Assembly: GCA_964537075.1 (NCBI GenBank)
Contig: CAZIBB010000001.1
Location: 38,145-102,144 of the forward strand
DNA length: 64,000 bases
Direction: 5' to 3'
Origin: CAYTED01 sp964537075
Lineage (GTDB): Bacteria; Patescibacteriota; Minisyncoccia; Moranbacterales; UBA1568
This document shows, in pieces, positions 1-8,304 of this stretch; within the stretch, counting starts at the first letter, position 1, and every line of letters begins with the position of its first letter. The position numbers and the translations under genes are program-made. The notes beneath the pieces were generated by a model. The model searched no databases and had not been told where the DNA came from. It saw only the letters and a list, made by a program, of their open reading frames with translations.

Positions 1-277
1 CTTTTTTCGACTCCACAAGCTCGGTGAATACCGGAATGAACGCCGCCGACAAGGCTCCGAGTACAAGCAAACTATAAAGAAAATCAGGAATACGAAATGC
101 GGCATAATACGCATCCAAAGTATCTCCCGCACCGAATTGCGAAGCGAGCAATCGATCCCGAAGCAGACCAAGCAGCCGGCTGGCGATACCGGAGATCGCA
201 ATAACAAGAGCCGCAATCGAGACGCTATCAAGTGGCTTCTCTGACCACCAAAAAAATTTTCTGAAAAATATGTGCAT
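1..277 (-). CDS. murJ: Lipid II flippase MurJ, N-terminal part (cut by window edge)
   Basis: MurJ (MviN family) moves the lipid-linked peptidoglycan precursor lipid II across the inner membrane. Only the first 92 codons are present; the gene runs off the left edge. The visible protein has a basic, aromatic N-terminus (MHIFFRKFFWW), a first membrane helix, and the family-typical stretch GIASRLLGLLRDRLLA followed by FGAGDTLDAYYAAFRIPD, which includes the conserved arginines that line the MurJ cavity. The start is the ATG at 277, five bases after the stop of the upstream DUF4012 gene, so it is the most distal visible gene of the polysaccharide operon. Related flippases of the MOP superfamily (Wzx) act on other lipid-linked oligosaccharides; given the operon context, an O-antigen-type substrate cannot be excluded. 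Confidence 0.88.
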   Translation of the reverse strand, partial: MHIFFRKFFWWSEKPLDSVSIAALVIAISGIASRLLGLLRDRLLASQFGAGDTLDAYYAAFRIPDFLYSLLVLGALSAAFIPVFTELVESKK

Positions 278-282
278 AAAGT

Positions 283-2592
283 CTATTCATTTTCACTTGA
301 GATTATATTCCATGCAGCCCCGAGAAAAATATTGTTCTGCAATGTCGATTCGAACGAAAGTGTCGTATTTTTTTTCTGGTATTCACCCGTTTGCCACTGA
401 AGCTGAAAGAGAGATGGAAAATCAATCACACTCTTTATATCGCTCAATACTCCTGGTTGTTTCTGAAACAGCACCGAATAGGAAGCATAGTCCGCCGCCG
501 TCACACGAAACGGTAAGCGGTAACGATATTCTACCACTACAGACTCCCCCGGACTCACATACACCCAGTTTCCGAAAGACGTCTTTCCAAGCTCATCATT
601 GATCCGCGTCCCGCTTTTTTCATCAATTACTATCGATTGTTCTTCCTTCATGATATCCGGATCAGAAGTAAATCCGAGCGAGTGATAATCAACCGGAGGA
701 AGCATGGTTTCCCGCGTCTGTCCTTTCACGGAGAGAAGCTCCGACCCGCGAGGAACATATATTCGCATATAATCGGCATTCACCTTATTCCACCATTCAT
801 ATGGCATCTGTCCACCATCATGACGGCGCGTAATCCGCACCGTGTCTATGACTGATCCGTCATCACGAATATCCGCAACATGACTGATGGATTCCCTCAC
901 CACCGCGTCCGTCTTATATCCGTTGATATTCGTATTAATGACAGCAAGGTAATCGAGCGGAGTCTCTTCCATCTGACCAGACCAACCCAGCGCAGTGATA
1001 TTCTTCTCTACCTCCGGCTCTCTCGCATACAGGAGGACATTCTTCTTATTGAGGTTCTCGGTCAACACTTCGAAAACCAAAAAGAGTTTTTTCGGATCCT
1101 TGGTGGCGAATACTTTCTCGAGCAGTATCGGTGCCAAATCGGAGAGTATCTTCTTTGGCTGATTCTCCTCCCGATCATACTTTACCTCGACCTCTTCCTG
1201 GACGGCTTCGACGAAATTATCCCGATGGAGCGTCACGCCATATTCTCTCATCTCTATCGGCCCGAAAATTCCCACCAGATCCCGGATGATGTCGGGCGTG
1301 AGAGCGATAACTCCATCAACCGTCGGTCCGCCGGTCTTCTCATAAAAATACATCGCTTTCAGAGCGGAAGTAGGAAAGTCCGGCGACCAATTGGAATCAT
1401 GGAGACTCCAAGAGACGCTCACCTTCTGAATCGGTGCCGGCGGGATAATCTTTTCTTTAAGCTGACCGTCCGGATTGAAGATACCGTCCACGAAAAATTT
1501 CCGCACCTTGCCATCCTTCATGTCGATAATCCCGTAACTCCCGATAAACCCGCCCGTCGGCCGTATTTCATGATTATTCTGAAAGAGAAACAGATATTTT
1601 CTCGGGCCATTGCCACCAAGCACGTCTTCCAGAAGCGATCGCTTCTTCAGGAACGATCGTGCGGCGGCGATGGAAATCGGCAGGGTTCTTTTCGCCTTCT
1701 CGAATGCTTCCCTCTTGTCCAGGGGAATATCATCGAGAGATACCTTTTCCAAGGATCTTTCCGCGGCCTCAAGTTCCGGCAACGCCTGTTCTATGGGTTG
1801 TCCACTTTTCTCGAGCAAATCGATGAATGAAAAATCCTTCTGAAGCAGCGGGTTGCTGATATTCGAAACCGAGAGGAGAGTATTATTCAGGAGATACCCT
1901 GCGCGCGAGATATGTCGACCGGCTTCTATGATATTTTTTCCCGATGCGGCTTGAGAAAGGAATGGTATGAAGCGGAACGTATCGACTGCGCCGAGTTGCC
2001 ATATACCGAGATGCTCCCATGCAAAAGAAAATGACTGGTACGCGGATTCGAAATTCTGTCCTGATACGGATACATCTCCTTTCTCAAGCGATGCCACCGC
2101 CATCGAAAGATTTCGATATCCCGCTTCGCTCTCCCCGAGTACCAACCCTTTCATGGTAAATAACTCCTTTCCTGTCACCACCAAAGCAAGGAGAAACAAT
2201 CCCCCTCCAAGCCACTTCATCGGAGAAGTGATACGAGAGATTTTTTTTCCGATATGCTCCTGCTCGCGTTCCAGTGGAGCATCGGTGGAAGAAAAGCCCG
2301 CATCAATCCTGGAAAAAGAATGATATGCTCCACCATCATGATTCAAGAAAGAACCCTCACCGTAGTTTTCCGTACCGAAAAACTTCTCCGCATCGCCTTC
2401 CTCCGCTGACAAGGGAGATGATCCTCCTTGTGATACGGTCTTCGCCGCCGTTCGGCCGGTCGATCGTCGCATTTTTTCCACGCGATCCCAATCAACAACA
2501 CCCGACTGTTTCATCGGACGGATATCGAACATTTCTGGAAGAATATGTTTTGTCTCTTTCATTGTATCTTGTATAATATTCTCTTTTTTCAA
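283..2592 (-). CDS. DUF4012 domain membrane-anchored protein
   Basis: Large protein of unknown biochemical role (769 aa). A charged cytoplasmic N-terminus of about 125 residues is followed by one membrane segment near residues 128-148 (WLGGGLFLLALVVTGKELF), then a long extracytoplasmic part. Around residues 300-420 it carries the DUF4012 signature, including KYLFLFQNNHEIRPTGGFIG and a following DG-rich stretch. DUF4012 proteins are common in Patescibacteria and actinobacteria and often lie beside polysaccharide genes, as here between a GT4 glycosyltransferase (13 bp upstream) and murJ (5 bp downstream). The downstream family members resemble LytR-CpsA-Psr-like surface proteins in arrangement only; no catalytic motif is visible. 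A role in cell-surface polysaccharide display is inference from context. Confidence 0.85.
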   Translation of the reverse strand: MKKENIIQDTMKETKHILPEMFDIRPMKQSGVVDWDRVEKMRRSTGRTAAKTVSQGGSSPLSAEEGDAEKFFGTENYGEGSFLNHDGGAYHSFSRIDAGFSSTDAPLEREQEHIGKKISRITSPMKWLGGGLFLLALVVTGKELFTMKGLVLGESEAGYRNLSMAVASLEKGDVSVSGQNFESAYQSFSFAWEHLGIWQLGAVDTFRFIPFLSQAASGKNIIEAGRHISRAGYLLNNTLLSVSNISNPLLQKDFSFIDLLEKSGQPIEQALPELEAAERSLEKVSLDDIPLDKREAFEKAKRTLPISIAAARSFLKKRSLLEDVLGGNGPRKYLFLFQNNHEIRPTGGFIGSYGIIDMKDGKVRKFFVDGIFNPDGQLKEKIIPPAPIQKVSVSWSLHDSNWSPDFPTSALKAMYFYEKTGGPTVDGVIALTPDIIRDLVGIFGPIEMREYGVTLHRDNFVEAVQEEVEVKYDREENQPKKILSDLAPILLEKVFATKDPKKLFLVFEVLTENLNKKNVLLYAREPEVEKNITALGWSGQMEETPLDYLAVINTNINGYKTDAVVRESISHVADIRDDGSVIDTVRITRRHDGGQMPYEWWNKVNADYMRIYVPRGSELLSVKGQTRETMLPPVDYHSLGFTSDPDIMKEEQSIVIDEKSGTRINDELGKTSFGNWVYVSPGESVVVEYRYRLPFRVTAADYASYSVLFQKQPGVLSDIKSVIDFPSLFQLQWQTGEYQKKNTTLSFESTLQNNIFLGAAWNIISSENE

Positions 2593-2605
2593 TAGACCTG
2601 CTGCT

Positions 2606-3754
2606 TCAGTGTCTGTCTGAAGCCGATACCTTTTGATAAATACTCAGAGTCGCGGTCGCCATATCATGCCAATGAAATCCTCCGGCCTGAACGAAACCCT
2701 TCTCCCGAAGCTGCATACGCTCCAAATCAGAATATGCCAGGAAGCGACGAATGGCTCGCTCCATATCCCACCCCTTGTCCGGATCGAAAAAGATCGCGGC
2801 CTCACCATAAATTTCCGGAAGCGATCCGCGGTGTGAGGCGATCACTGGAAGCCCGTATTGCATCGCTTCCAAACCCGGCAAACCGAATCCCTCATATCGC
2901 GAGGGAAACAAATAAGCTGCTGCATTTCGATACAATACCGAAAGATCGCAATCCGTCACGAACCCGGCAAAAAAAACATTCTTCATGTCATTCGTCGCGC
3001 GCCGCAGTCGACGATAAAAGAAATCCTCTTTCCCGACGAGAACGAATTTCCACTCCGGAAATGCGAGTGCGACATCCGCGATCGATTCGAGATTCTTATG
3101 GGGATAGGCATTTCCCACATACAGAAAATACTTCCCTATTCTACCATACGGAGAAGACTCCATTAAACCATGGCGACCGAGAACATCGAGACTCTCATTC
3201 TTCCCGACGAAAAAACATTCCTCGTCGGCAGCTTCTTTCGTCACGAATAGTTTTTCCTTCGCATGCGGATAGTGAACCGCGATATCATCCTTCGTAAAAA
3301 GAGAGACGGTGAGCACCGCTTCGGCGCGGCGCATGGCGATGGCGACGACCATCCGATAGAGAATGTATTTGAATGTATATACTCCCCATCCGAGCGTCGT
3401 GTTCTGAACGGTCGGAAATCGGAGAAGAATGAGATCGTGTACCGTCACGATGAACTTTTTTCGGTACAGTATTGGGATATTAAAATGAGGAAAGTGTACC
3501 AGATGAAGCCGGTGCCGAAGGAGAAGAAACGGAAAAAGGATCTGCTCCTGCCATCCATACCACAGATAATCTGCCAATACCTTGTGAAAATTTTCCCGCC
3601 GTGGAACATACTCGTCGAAGTTTTCCCGACGAAGGAAAATAACATATTGATTGACAGGATCGATTTCCTCCAGATGTGCGATAAGTTTTTCCGTGTATCG
3701 CCCCAATCCCTTGCCGATCGATCCGTAAAAACGAGCATCAATACCTATGCGCAT
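2606..3754 (-). CDS. GT4-family glycosyltransferase
   Basis: Retaining GT-B fold glycosyltransferase (382 aa) of the glycosyltransferase group 1 / GT4 family, which transfers a sugar from a nucleotide-sugar donor to a lipid-linked or polysaccharide acceptor at the cytoplasmic face of the membrane. Visible landmarks are the N-terminal glycine-rich donor loop (GSIGKGLGRYTEKLI), a VHDL motif near residue 105, the FLYVGNAYPHKNL segment starting the C-terminal domain, and the E-x7-E signature EGFGLPGLE near residue 300 that contacts the donor sugar. It lies in the rmlA-galU operon, 13 bp before the DUF4012 gene, so the donor may be dTDP-rhamnose or a UDP-hexose; the exact linkage cannot be read from sequence. 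Repeat A1 separates it from the upstream gene. Confidence 0.9.
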   Translation of the reverse strand: MRIGIDARFYGSIGKGLGRYTEKLIAHLEEIDPVNQYVIFLRRENFDEYVPRRENFHKVLADYLWYGWQEQILFPFLLLRHRLHLVHFPHFNIPILYRKKFIVTVHDLILLRFPTVQNTTLGWGVYTFKYILYRMVVAIAMRRAEAVLTVSLFTKDDIAVHYPHAKEKLFVTKEAADEECFFVGKNESLDVLGRHGLMESSPYGRIGKYFLYVGNAYPHKNLESIADVALAFPEWKFVLVGKEDFFYRRLRRATNDMKNVFFAGFVTDCDLSVLYRNAAAYLFPSRYEGFGLPGLEAMQYGLPVIASHRGSLPEIYGEAAIFFDPDKGWDMERAIRRFLAYSDLERMQLREKGFVQAGGFHWHDMATATLSIYQKVSASDRH

Positions 3755-3774
3755 AATGGTATATTCAACGTTTA

Positions 3775-3965
3775 GAATCTCTCTCAGATCTCACCGCAAA
3801 GATGAAAAAACAAAGACTTCTTCTGCTTGTCGCCTGAAATTCCATAATTTTGGCTGCAAATCCTGAAAAGCTCGTCGGGTTATCATGATAGCCCTCCTCA
3901 CTTTTTCAGAATTTTCGCTCAAACTGATGGAATTTCATGCCCGACATGAGATTTGAGAGAGACTC
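3775..3965. repeat. Palindromic element family A, copy A1
   Basis: A 191-bp element with 20-bp inverted ends (AGAATCTCTCTCAGATCTCA-type; one mismatch with the right arm near 3946-3965). Inside is a second stem (GAAATTCCAT at 3836-3845 against ATGGAATTTC at 3927-3936) and a small hairpin around TATCATGATA at 3881-3890. Conserved loop words shared with the other copies are GGCTGCAAATC, GCTCGTCGG, CCTCCTCAC, TTTTCGCTC and CGACATGAG. It lies inside an operon, and its right third encodes the last 14 codons of the GAF-like gene ending at 3919. Confidence 0.9.
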
Positions 3966-4659
3966 TTTTAGAAATGCCTTTCCCGCGCCTCACGAGACAG
4001 AAAAGAAAGAGTGCCTCCGAAGCGAGGATCTTGAATATCTCATAATCATCGAACTCATTCGATTTCTTCGGAAACACGATGAAGGCACGGAAATGATCCA
4101 CGGCCTTCGGAGACGCCACCCGATAATGATCATTTTCCAGCCAAAAATGACGTACTTTTTCATGAAGGAGAGATTCATGGGTAATATCTGAGAAAACACC
4201 TTTCTTCCCGCTCACGAAGGATCTCTCTATGCGGTGTTCCGTCGTATGTACGAAATATATGGCTACCGAATCAGCCTTGGAAAGAATCTTTACCGCATCG
4301 AGTATCGGCTGATACAGCTCATCGTCCTTGGCAGTCCGACCGAATGTGGCGAGCGTCCCCGGAAGCGCCCCAACTGACCGCTTGAGGATTTCGAATTTCC
4401 GGTTGAGTTCACCAATATATGAATACGAGCTCTCAAGATCCTTGAAAATGATATTTTTCTCTTGTCGTATTTTTTTTTGTTCCCCGCGTATTTTTCTGAG
4501 AGCGCGCTCTTTCGCGAGGTACAGAAGAAATCCTATCAAGGAAAGGAAAAAGATAAACAATGATTCCGCGTCATCCTCACTCAAAAAGAAATATCCCTGC
4601 CGAATATACTCCGGTGAGAATACCATGAGAACGAAAATAGTGAGGTATATCCAATACAC
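3919..4659 (-). CDS. Membrane protein with coiled coil and GAF-like domain
   Basis: Unassigned protein of 246 aa. Two hydrophobic segments (about residues 2-16 and 33-49) give a hairpin anchor; then comes a charged helix of roughly 45 residues (KERALRKIRGEQKKIRQEK and onward), likely a coiled coil, and from about residue 105 an alpha/beta region that looks like a GAF domain (DAVKILSKADSVAIYFVH, then RAFIVFPKKS near 195). This layout is typical of signalling input modules that lack an output domain. The final residues (VSLKSHVGHEIPSV and stop) are encoded by repeat A1, so the original C-terminus was probably replaced when the element arrived. It is cotranscribed with galU (19 bp upstream). A regulatory role in polysaccharide synthesis is only a guess. 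Confidence 0.72.
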   Translation of the reverse strand: MYWIYLTIFVLMVFSPEYIRQGYFFLSEDDAESLFIFFLSLIGFLLYLAKERALRKIRGEQKKIRQEKNIIFKDLESSYSYIGELNRKFEILKRSVGALPGTLATFGRTAKDDELYQPILDAVKILSKADSVAIYFVHTTEHRIERSFVSGKKGVFSDITHESLLHEKVRHFWLENDHYRVASPKAVDHFRAFIVFPKKSNEFDDYEIFKILASEALFLFCLVRRGKGISKRVSLKSHVGHEIPSV

Positions 4660-4678
4660 TGTTATTTCTCTTAAAAAT

Positions 4679-5563
4679 CTACAAGGATATCTCTTTCAGG
4701 AATTTTCGGAGTTTCTCGCCGACCTCCGGATGCTTGAGCCCGAAGTGAATGGTCGTTTTTAAGAAATTGAATTTATCACCGGTATCCAGCCATGTTCCTT
4801 CAAGCATTCGTCCGTACATTGGGCGATCATTCTGCAACATGATATCGAAGGCATCCGCAAGACGGATCTCACCGGATTTCCCGGAACTCATGGTCGCAAG
4901 CGTATCAAACACCTCCTTCGTGATGACATACTTCCCTACCGCAACTGCCGTTCCCGGGGCTTCTTCCGGTGTCGGTTTTTCCACTATTCCCCTCACTTTA
5001 ATCGTTTGCTCATCAATTTTTTCTCCATCAATCACACCGAACTTCGACACCTCGCTACGCTCCACCTCGGAGAGTCCGATGATTGGCGCCCGAAACTTCT
5101 CATAGGCATCGATCAGCTGCTTCGAAGCCGGTACGGCACTATCATAAATGCAGTCGCCGAAGATGATCAGTACCGATTCATCATCATCAACGAGATGTGC
5201 CGCCTGTAAAATGGCATGTCCATCACCGAGCGGCACTGGCTGCCGCACATAGGAAAATTTCGCGAGAGTGGATATTTTCCGCACCACCTCAAGGAGATCA
5301 TGCTTGTTCTTCTCGACGAGTGTATCCTCAAGCTCATAAGATACATCAAAGTGGTCCTCTATCGCCCGCTTTCCGCGCCCGGTCACGAAAATAATCTCCT
5401 CGATTCCCGAAGCGACCGCCTCCTCTACCAGATATTGCACCACCGGCTTATCCACTACCGGAAGCATTTCTTTCGGTTGCGCCTTGGTTGCCGGAAGAAA
5501 TCGTGTTCCGAAACCTGCCACCGGAATAATCGCCTTTTTGATCCTGGGAAAATGATCTTGCAT
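4679..5563 (-). CDS. galU: UTP--glucose-1-phosphate uridylyltransferase
   Basis: GalU makes UDP-glucose from UTP and glucose-1-phosphate in the cytoplasm, feeding surface polysaccharide synthesis. The protein (294 aa from this start) opens with KKAIIPVAGFGTRFLPATKA, the nucleotide-binding signature of the family, followed by KEMLPVVDKPVVQYLVEEAV and the EEIIFVTGRGKRAIEDHFD stretch; GDCIYDS near residue 135 holds the metal-binding aspartate region, and VEKP near 195 is also typical. An upstream ATG exists at 5599, but the ATG at 5563 is preferred because GGAGG stands nine bases before it and because the conserved fold begins directly after it. It sits between rmlA (46 bp upstream) and the GAF-like gene. 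Length agrees with bacterial GalU. Confidence 0.95.
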   Translation of the reverse strand: MQDHFPRIKKAIIPVAGFGTRFLPATKAQPKEMLPVVDKPVVQYLVEEAVASGIEEIIFVTGRGKRAIEDHFDVSYELEDTLVEKNKHDLLEVVRKISTLAKFSYVRQPVPLGDGHAILQAAHLVDDDESVLIIFGDCIYDSAVPASKQLIDAYEKFRAPIIGLSEVERSEVSKFGVIDGEKIDEQTIKVRGIVEKPTPEEAPGTAVAVGKYVITKEVFDTLATMSSGKSGEIRLADAFDIMLQNDRPMYGRMLEGTWLDTGDKFNFLKTTIHFGLKHPEVGEKLRKFLKEISL

Positions 5564-5609
5564 ACTCTTTTTACCTCCGTTAACGGTTAATTTTCTCATG
5601 TCCGCCGAT

Positions 5610-6401
5610 CTATCGGAGCGCGACCATCTTCTTGAATTCTACAGTAAATTCCGCGATCGCATCATTGACAATCGGATGAAATCTCTTTGTAATTCCCTTT
5701 TCCCGGACATAGAGCGACGAATCGAGCAGCGAATCCGGCGTTCCGGTATCGAACCATTCCCCCTTCATTTCCCGGACATCGAGCATTCCCCGTTCGAGAT
5801 AATAATTATGTATTCCGGTGATCTCAATTTCCCCGCGTTCCGACGGAGAGAGCTTCTTCGCCGCCTCCGACACCCGACCATCGAAAATATAGATACCAGG
5901 AATGGCGAAGTTGCTTTTCGGCACCAATGGTTTTTCTTCGATGGAAACGACTTTCTTCTCCGCATCGAATTCCACGACGCCGAATCGCTTCGGATCCGAA
6001 ACTTCTTTCGCGAATATCCGTCCGCCCTCTTCAAATGATCGGATGGCATCGGAGAAATCGTCTTCGAAAATATTATCCCCGAGCACCATGGTCGATGATC
6101 CGCCATCGAGAAAATCCTCCGCGAGGATATAGGCGTCCGCCAAACCTCTCGGTTTCTTCTGCACGATAAATGATATGGATACGCCATGGTTCCGGAACAT
6201 CGATCCGAGGAGATTCAGGAAATGTCCCGAATACTCCGGCGCGACGATGATGAGGATATCCTTGATCCCCGCCATGACAAGCGTATTCAACGGATAAAAA
6301 ATCATCGGCCGATCATAGACTGGCAGGAGCTGCTTCGAAGTGACGGCGGTCGACGGCAGGAGCCGCGTCCCCGTTCCGCCCGCAAGTATTATTCCTTTCA
6401 T
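5610..6401 (-). CDS. rmlA: Glucose-1-phosphate thymidylyltransferase (sugar nucleotidyltransferase)
   Basis: First enzyme of dTDP-rhamnose synthesis: dTTP plus glucose-1-phosphate gives dTDP-glucose. The 263-aa protein starts MKGIILAGGTGTRLLPSTAV, the nucleotide-binding loop, followed by SKQLLPVYDRPMIFYPL typical of RmlA; GDNIFEDD near residue 108 carries the metal-binding aspartate, and EEKPLVPKS and ETGTPDSLLDSS-like WFDTGTPDSLL near the end also fit. It is about 25 residues shorter than Escherichia coli RmlA, lacking the C-terminal helices that form the allosteric site in long forms. The remaining rml genes are at 8.5-12.2 kb. It begins the operon that continues with galU; the perfect palindrome at 6417-6460 separates it from glyA. 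Confidence 0.93.
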   Translation of the reverse strand: MKGIILAGGTGTRLLPSTAVTSKQLLPVYDRPMIFYPLNTLVMAGIKDILIIVAPEYSGHFLNLLGSMFRNHGVSISFIVQKKPRGLADAYILAEDFLDGGSSTMVLGDNIFEDDFSDAIRSFEEGGRIFAKEVSDPKRFGVVEFDAEKKVVSIEEKPLVPKSNFAIPGIYIFDGRVSEAAKKLSPSERGEIEITGIHNYYLERGMLDVREMKGEWFDTGTPDSLLDSSLYVREKGITKRFHPIVNDAIAEFTVEFKKMVALR

Positions 6402-6416
6402 AGTTTTTGATTATGC

Positions 6417-6460
6417 ATTTTTGGAGGTCGAACCTCCATGGAGGTTCGACCTCCAAAAAT
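6417..6460. terminator. Perfect 44-bp palindrome, bidirectional intrinsic terminator
   Basis: The two 22-base arms are exact complements centred on CCATGG (6436-6441), with a 17-bp GC-rich stem flanked by A5/T5. The left end touches the glyA stop codon and lies 16 bases from the rmlA start. It should stop glyA transcription before the polysaccharide operon; the short T-run on both sides would serve either direction. Confidence 0.88.
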
Positions 6461-7701
6461 TACTTATACAACGGAAACTGCTTGCATAACACTCGTATAT
6501 CCTTACGCAACTTGTTACGTAACTTCGCATCGCCTTTATTCTTCCAGGCGGTATCGATGATACGGGCGATTTCCTTCACTTCACGCTCTTTCATCCCGCG
6601 TGTCGTGATCGCTGGAACGCCGATACGCACCCCACTCGGATCGAGCGGCCCGCGCGGATCATCCGGAATGACATTCTTATTGATGGTGATCCCCACTTCC
6701 TCCAATATATATTCCGCTTCCTTTCCAGTGAGGCCATAGCTCTTCACCGTATCGATCACGATCATATGATTCTCCGTTCCACCGAAGAGAATATACGCGC
6801 CGCCCTTATAGAGTTCCTTTTCGAGCACCTTCGCATTTTTCAGTGTCTGTTTCGCGTACTTCCTGAACTCTGGTTTCAATGCCTCACCGAATGCCACCGC
6901 TTTGGCCGCCACGACGTGCATGTGTGGCCCTCCCTGCGTTCCCGGGAAAATAGCCTTGTCAATCGCCCTTGCAAATTCTTTCTTGCAGAGAATCATGCCT
7001 CCACGCGGTCCGCGCAGCGTCTTGTGCGTCGTCGCTGTCACGATATCGAAGTGCGGCACCGGACTCGGCAGCGCTTTCCCGGCGATGAGTCCCGCGATAT
7101 GCGCCATGTCCATCATGGTCAATGCCTTCACCTTCTTTGCAATCGCGACGAACAACGCATAATCAATCTGCCGGGTATATGAAGAGAATCCCGCGAGCAT
7201 GAGCTTCGGTTTTTCTTTTCTCGCAAGCGCTTCCAATTTTTTATAATCGATGCTGCCATCAGGTTCGGTTTTGTACCGAACGAAATTATACACCTTGGCC
7301 GGCAAGGTCACCGGATGACCATGCGTCAGATGTCCGCCATGAGAGAGATCCATGCCGAGCACCGTATCGCCCGGCTGAAGGAGTGCTGCATATACAGCGA
7401 GATTCGCCTGCGCCCCCGAATGCGCCTGCACATTCGCATGTTCCGCTCCGAACAATTTCTTCACGCGATCGAGCGCGAGCGTTTCCGCGACATCCGTCCA
7501 TTCCTGTCCGCCATAGTACCTTTTCCCCGGATACCCTTCGGAATATTTGTTCGTGAAGACCGTCCCGAGCGTTTCCATCACCGCCTGCGAGACATAATTC
7601 TCCGACGCGATCATTTCCAATCCTTCTTCCTGCCGTTTTTCTTCGCCCATCACCGCGGCATACACCGCCTTGTCCGCCTTCTTCAGAATATCATGCTTCA
7701 T
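6460..7701 (-). CDS. glyA: Serine hydroxymethyltransferase
   Basis: PLP-dependent cytoplasmic enzyme interconverting serine and glycine with transfer of the one-carbon unit to tetrahydrofolate. The 413-aa product matches the family length and shows the conserved N-terminal region (GLEMIASENYVSQAVMETLG), YPGKRYYGGQEWTD, and the PLP-lysine motif TTHKTLRGPRGG near residue 225. C-terminal SGVRIGVPAITTRGM is also standard. It is a single-gene unit ended by the palindrome at 6417-6460, with the plus-strand small-protein operon diverging from its 5' side; the -35 box of that promoter begins about 68 bases from the glyA start. Why a folate enzyme sits between two groups of rml genes is unclear; it splits the rhamnose genes rather than taking part. 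Confidence 0.97.
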   Translation of the reverse strand: MKHDILKKADKAVYAAVMGEEKRQEEGLEMIASENYVSQAVMETLGTVFTNKYSEGYPGKRYYGGQEWTDVAETLALDRVKKLFGAEHANVQAHSGAQANLAVYAALLQPGDTVLGMDLSHGGHLTHGHPVTLPAKVYNFVRYKTEPDGSIDYKKLEALARKEKPKLMLAGFSSYTRQIDYALFVAIAKKVKALTMMDMAHIAGLIAGKALPSPVPHFDIVTATTHKTLRGPRGGMILCKKEFARAIDKAIFPGTQGGPHMHVVAAKAVAFGEALKPEFRKYAKQTLKNAKVLEKELYKGGAYILFGGTENHMIVIDTVKSYGLTGKEAEYILEEVGITINKNVIPDDPRGPLDPSGVRIGVPAITTRGMKEREVKEIARIIDTAWKNKGDAKLRNKLRKDIRVLCKQFPLYK

Positions 7702-7769
7702 AGAGATATTTCATTAAATGTCTGTTCAAAACATCTCAATAGTATCAATAAACAGCCATTTCAACACTA

Positions 7770-7798
7770 TTGACAAAACACGTTGAAAATAATATAAT
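7770..7798 (+). promoter_or_regulatory. Consensus sigma-70 promoter for the two small membrane proteins
   Basis: TTGACA at 7770-7775, a 17-base spacer, and TATAAT at 7793-7798: both hexamers are perfect matches to the housekeeping consensus. Transcription would start near 7805, which rules out translation from the ATG at 7799 and leaves a leader of about 55 bases before the ATG at 7860. Confidence 0.9.
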
Positions 7799-7859
7799 AT
7801 GTGGTTCAGAATGGTTCTGAATTTTGTACATGAACAACCCAACTCACAAAGGAATAACC

Positions 7860-7982
7860 ATGAACTCAGAAATGTTCTCGTTCAGCGTTATGTGTTTTAT
7901 CCTCCTACTGCTAGGTGGTCTCACGGCCTCGACAGTGATCAAAATGCAAAGGATCGGAGCGCCTCTACGATATTCTGTATGA
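7860..7982 (+). CDS. Single-helix 40-aa membrane protein
   Basis: Small unrecognised protein, 40 aa, starting MNSEMFSFS and then one strongly hydrophobic stretch (VMCFILLLLGGLTASTVI, about residues 10-27) followed by a short basic tail. It is supported by an AAAGGA ribosome-binding site seven bases before the ATG, by the perfect promoter at 7770-7798, and by a 4-base ATGA overlap with the next small membrane gene, which implies translational coupling. Small one-helix proteins of this sort can be membrane-complex subunits, holin-like or toxin-like peptides; nothing in the sequence decides between these. It would be missed by gene finders with a length cutoff. Confidence 0.72.
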   Translation: MNSEMFSFSVMCFILLLLGGLTASTVIKMQRIGAPLRYSV

Positions 7983-8200
7983 CTATTGGAGCGACTCCGT
8001 TCCTCTTGTTCATGCTCTTCGCACAGGCACTCCCGCCAATAGAAGCAACACCAGACGTCATTCGACCCATATTCAGAGTCGCCGCCGTCGGGTTCGGAGT
8101 CGTTGCGTTCACAGGTGGAATAGTAGTAGGGGCGGTTGTTTCGCACATTCTGTATGTCCATTCCCAAGCCAAGCTAGGAAGGACATACATTCCCGACTAG
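7979..8200 (+). CDS. Two-helix 73-aa membrane protein, coupled to the preceding gene
   Basis: Unrecognised protein of 73 aa with two hydrophobic segments (GATPFLLFMLFAQAL near residues 4-18 and VAAVGFGVVAFTGGIVVGAV near 36-55) joined by a short proline/acidic loop, and a polar tail ending GRTYIPD. Its ATG overlaps the stop of the 40-aa gene as ATGA, so translation is probably coupled. A longer reading from the ATG at 7799 in the same frame was rejected because that ATG lies at the -10 box. The gene is followed by a terminator at 8221-8270, so the two genes form a complete, strongly expressed plus-strand unit among minus-strand genes. Function unknown. Confidence 0.72.
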   Translation: MTIGATPFLLFMLFAQALPPIEATPDVIRPIFRVAAVGFGVVAFTGGIVVGAVVSHILYVHSQAKLGRTYIPD

Positions 8201-8220
8201 ACGCATCAGTCACATATGAA

Positions 8221-8270
8221 GCCACCAGGATACCAAGCGTAACATCGCGAAGTATCCAGGGCTTTTTTTT
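8221..8270 (+). terminator. Intrinsic terminator of the small membrane-protein operon
   Basis: GCC and GGATAC (8221-8233) pair with GTATCC and GGGC (8252-8262), immediately followed by T8. It lies 20 bases after the stop codon at 8200. Confidence 0.75.
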
Positions 8271-8304
8271 ATTTCAAAATTCTTTTTTCAAACAACTTCT
8301 TTCA

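Noticed and set aside
880..1830. Plus-strand ORF of 316 codons opposite the DUF4012 gene
   Set aside because: It is a shadow of the minus-strand gene: no promoter or ribosome-binding site and an arginine/isoleucine-rich composition typical of antisense frames.
7799..8200. A single 133-aa plus-strand gene starting at 7799
   Set aside because: Its ATG touches the -10 box of the TTGACA/TATAAT promoter, upstream of the expected transcription start. Two shorter, coupled genes with a ribosome-binding site explain the region better.
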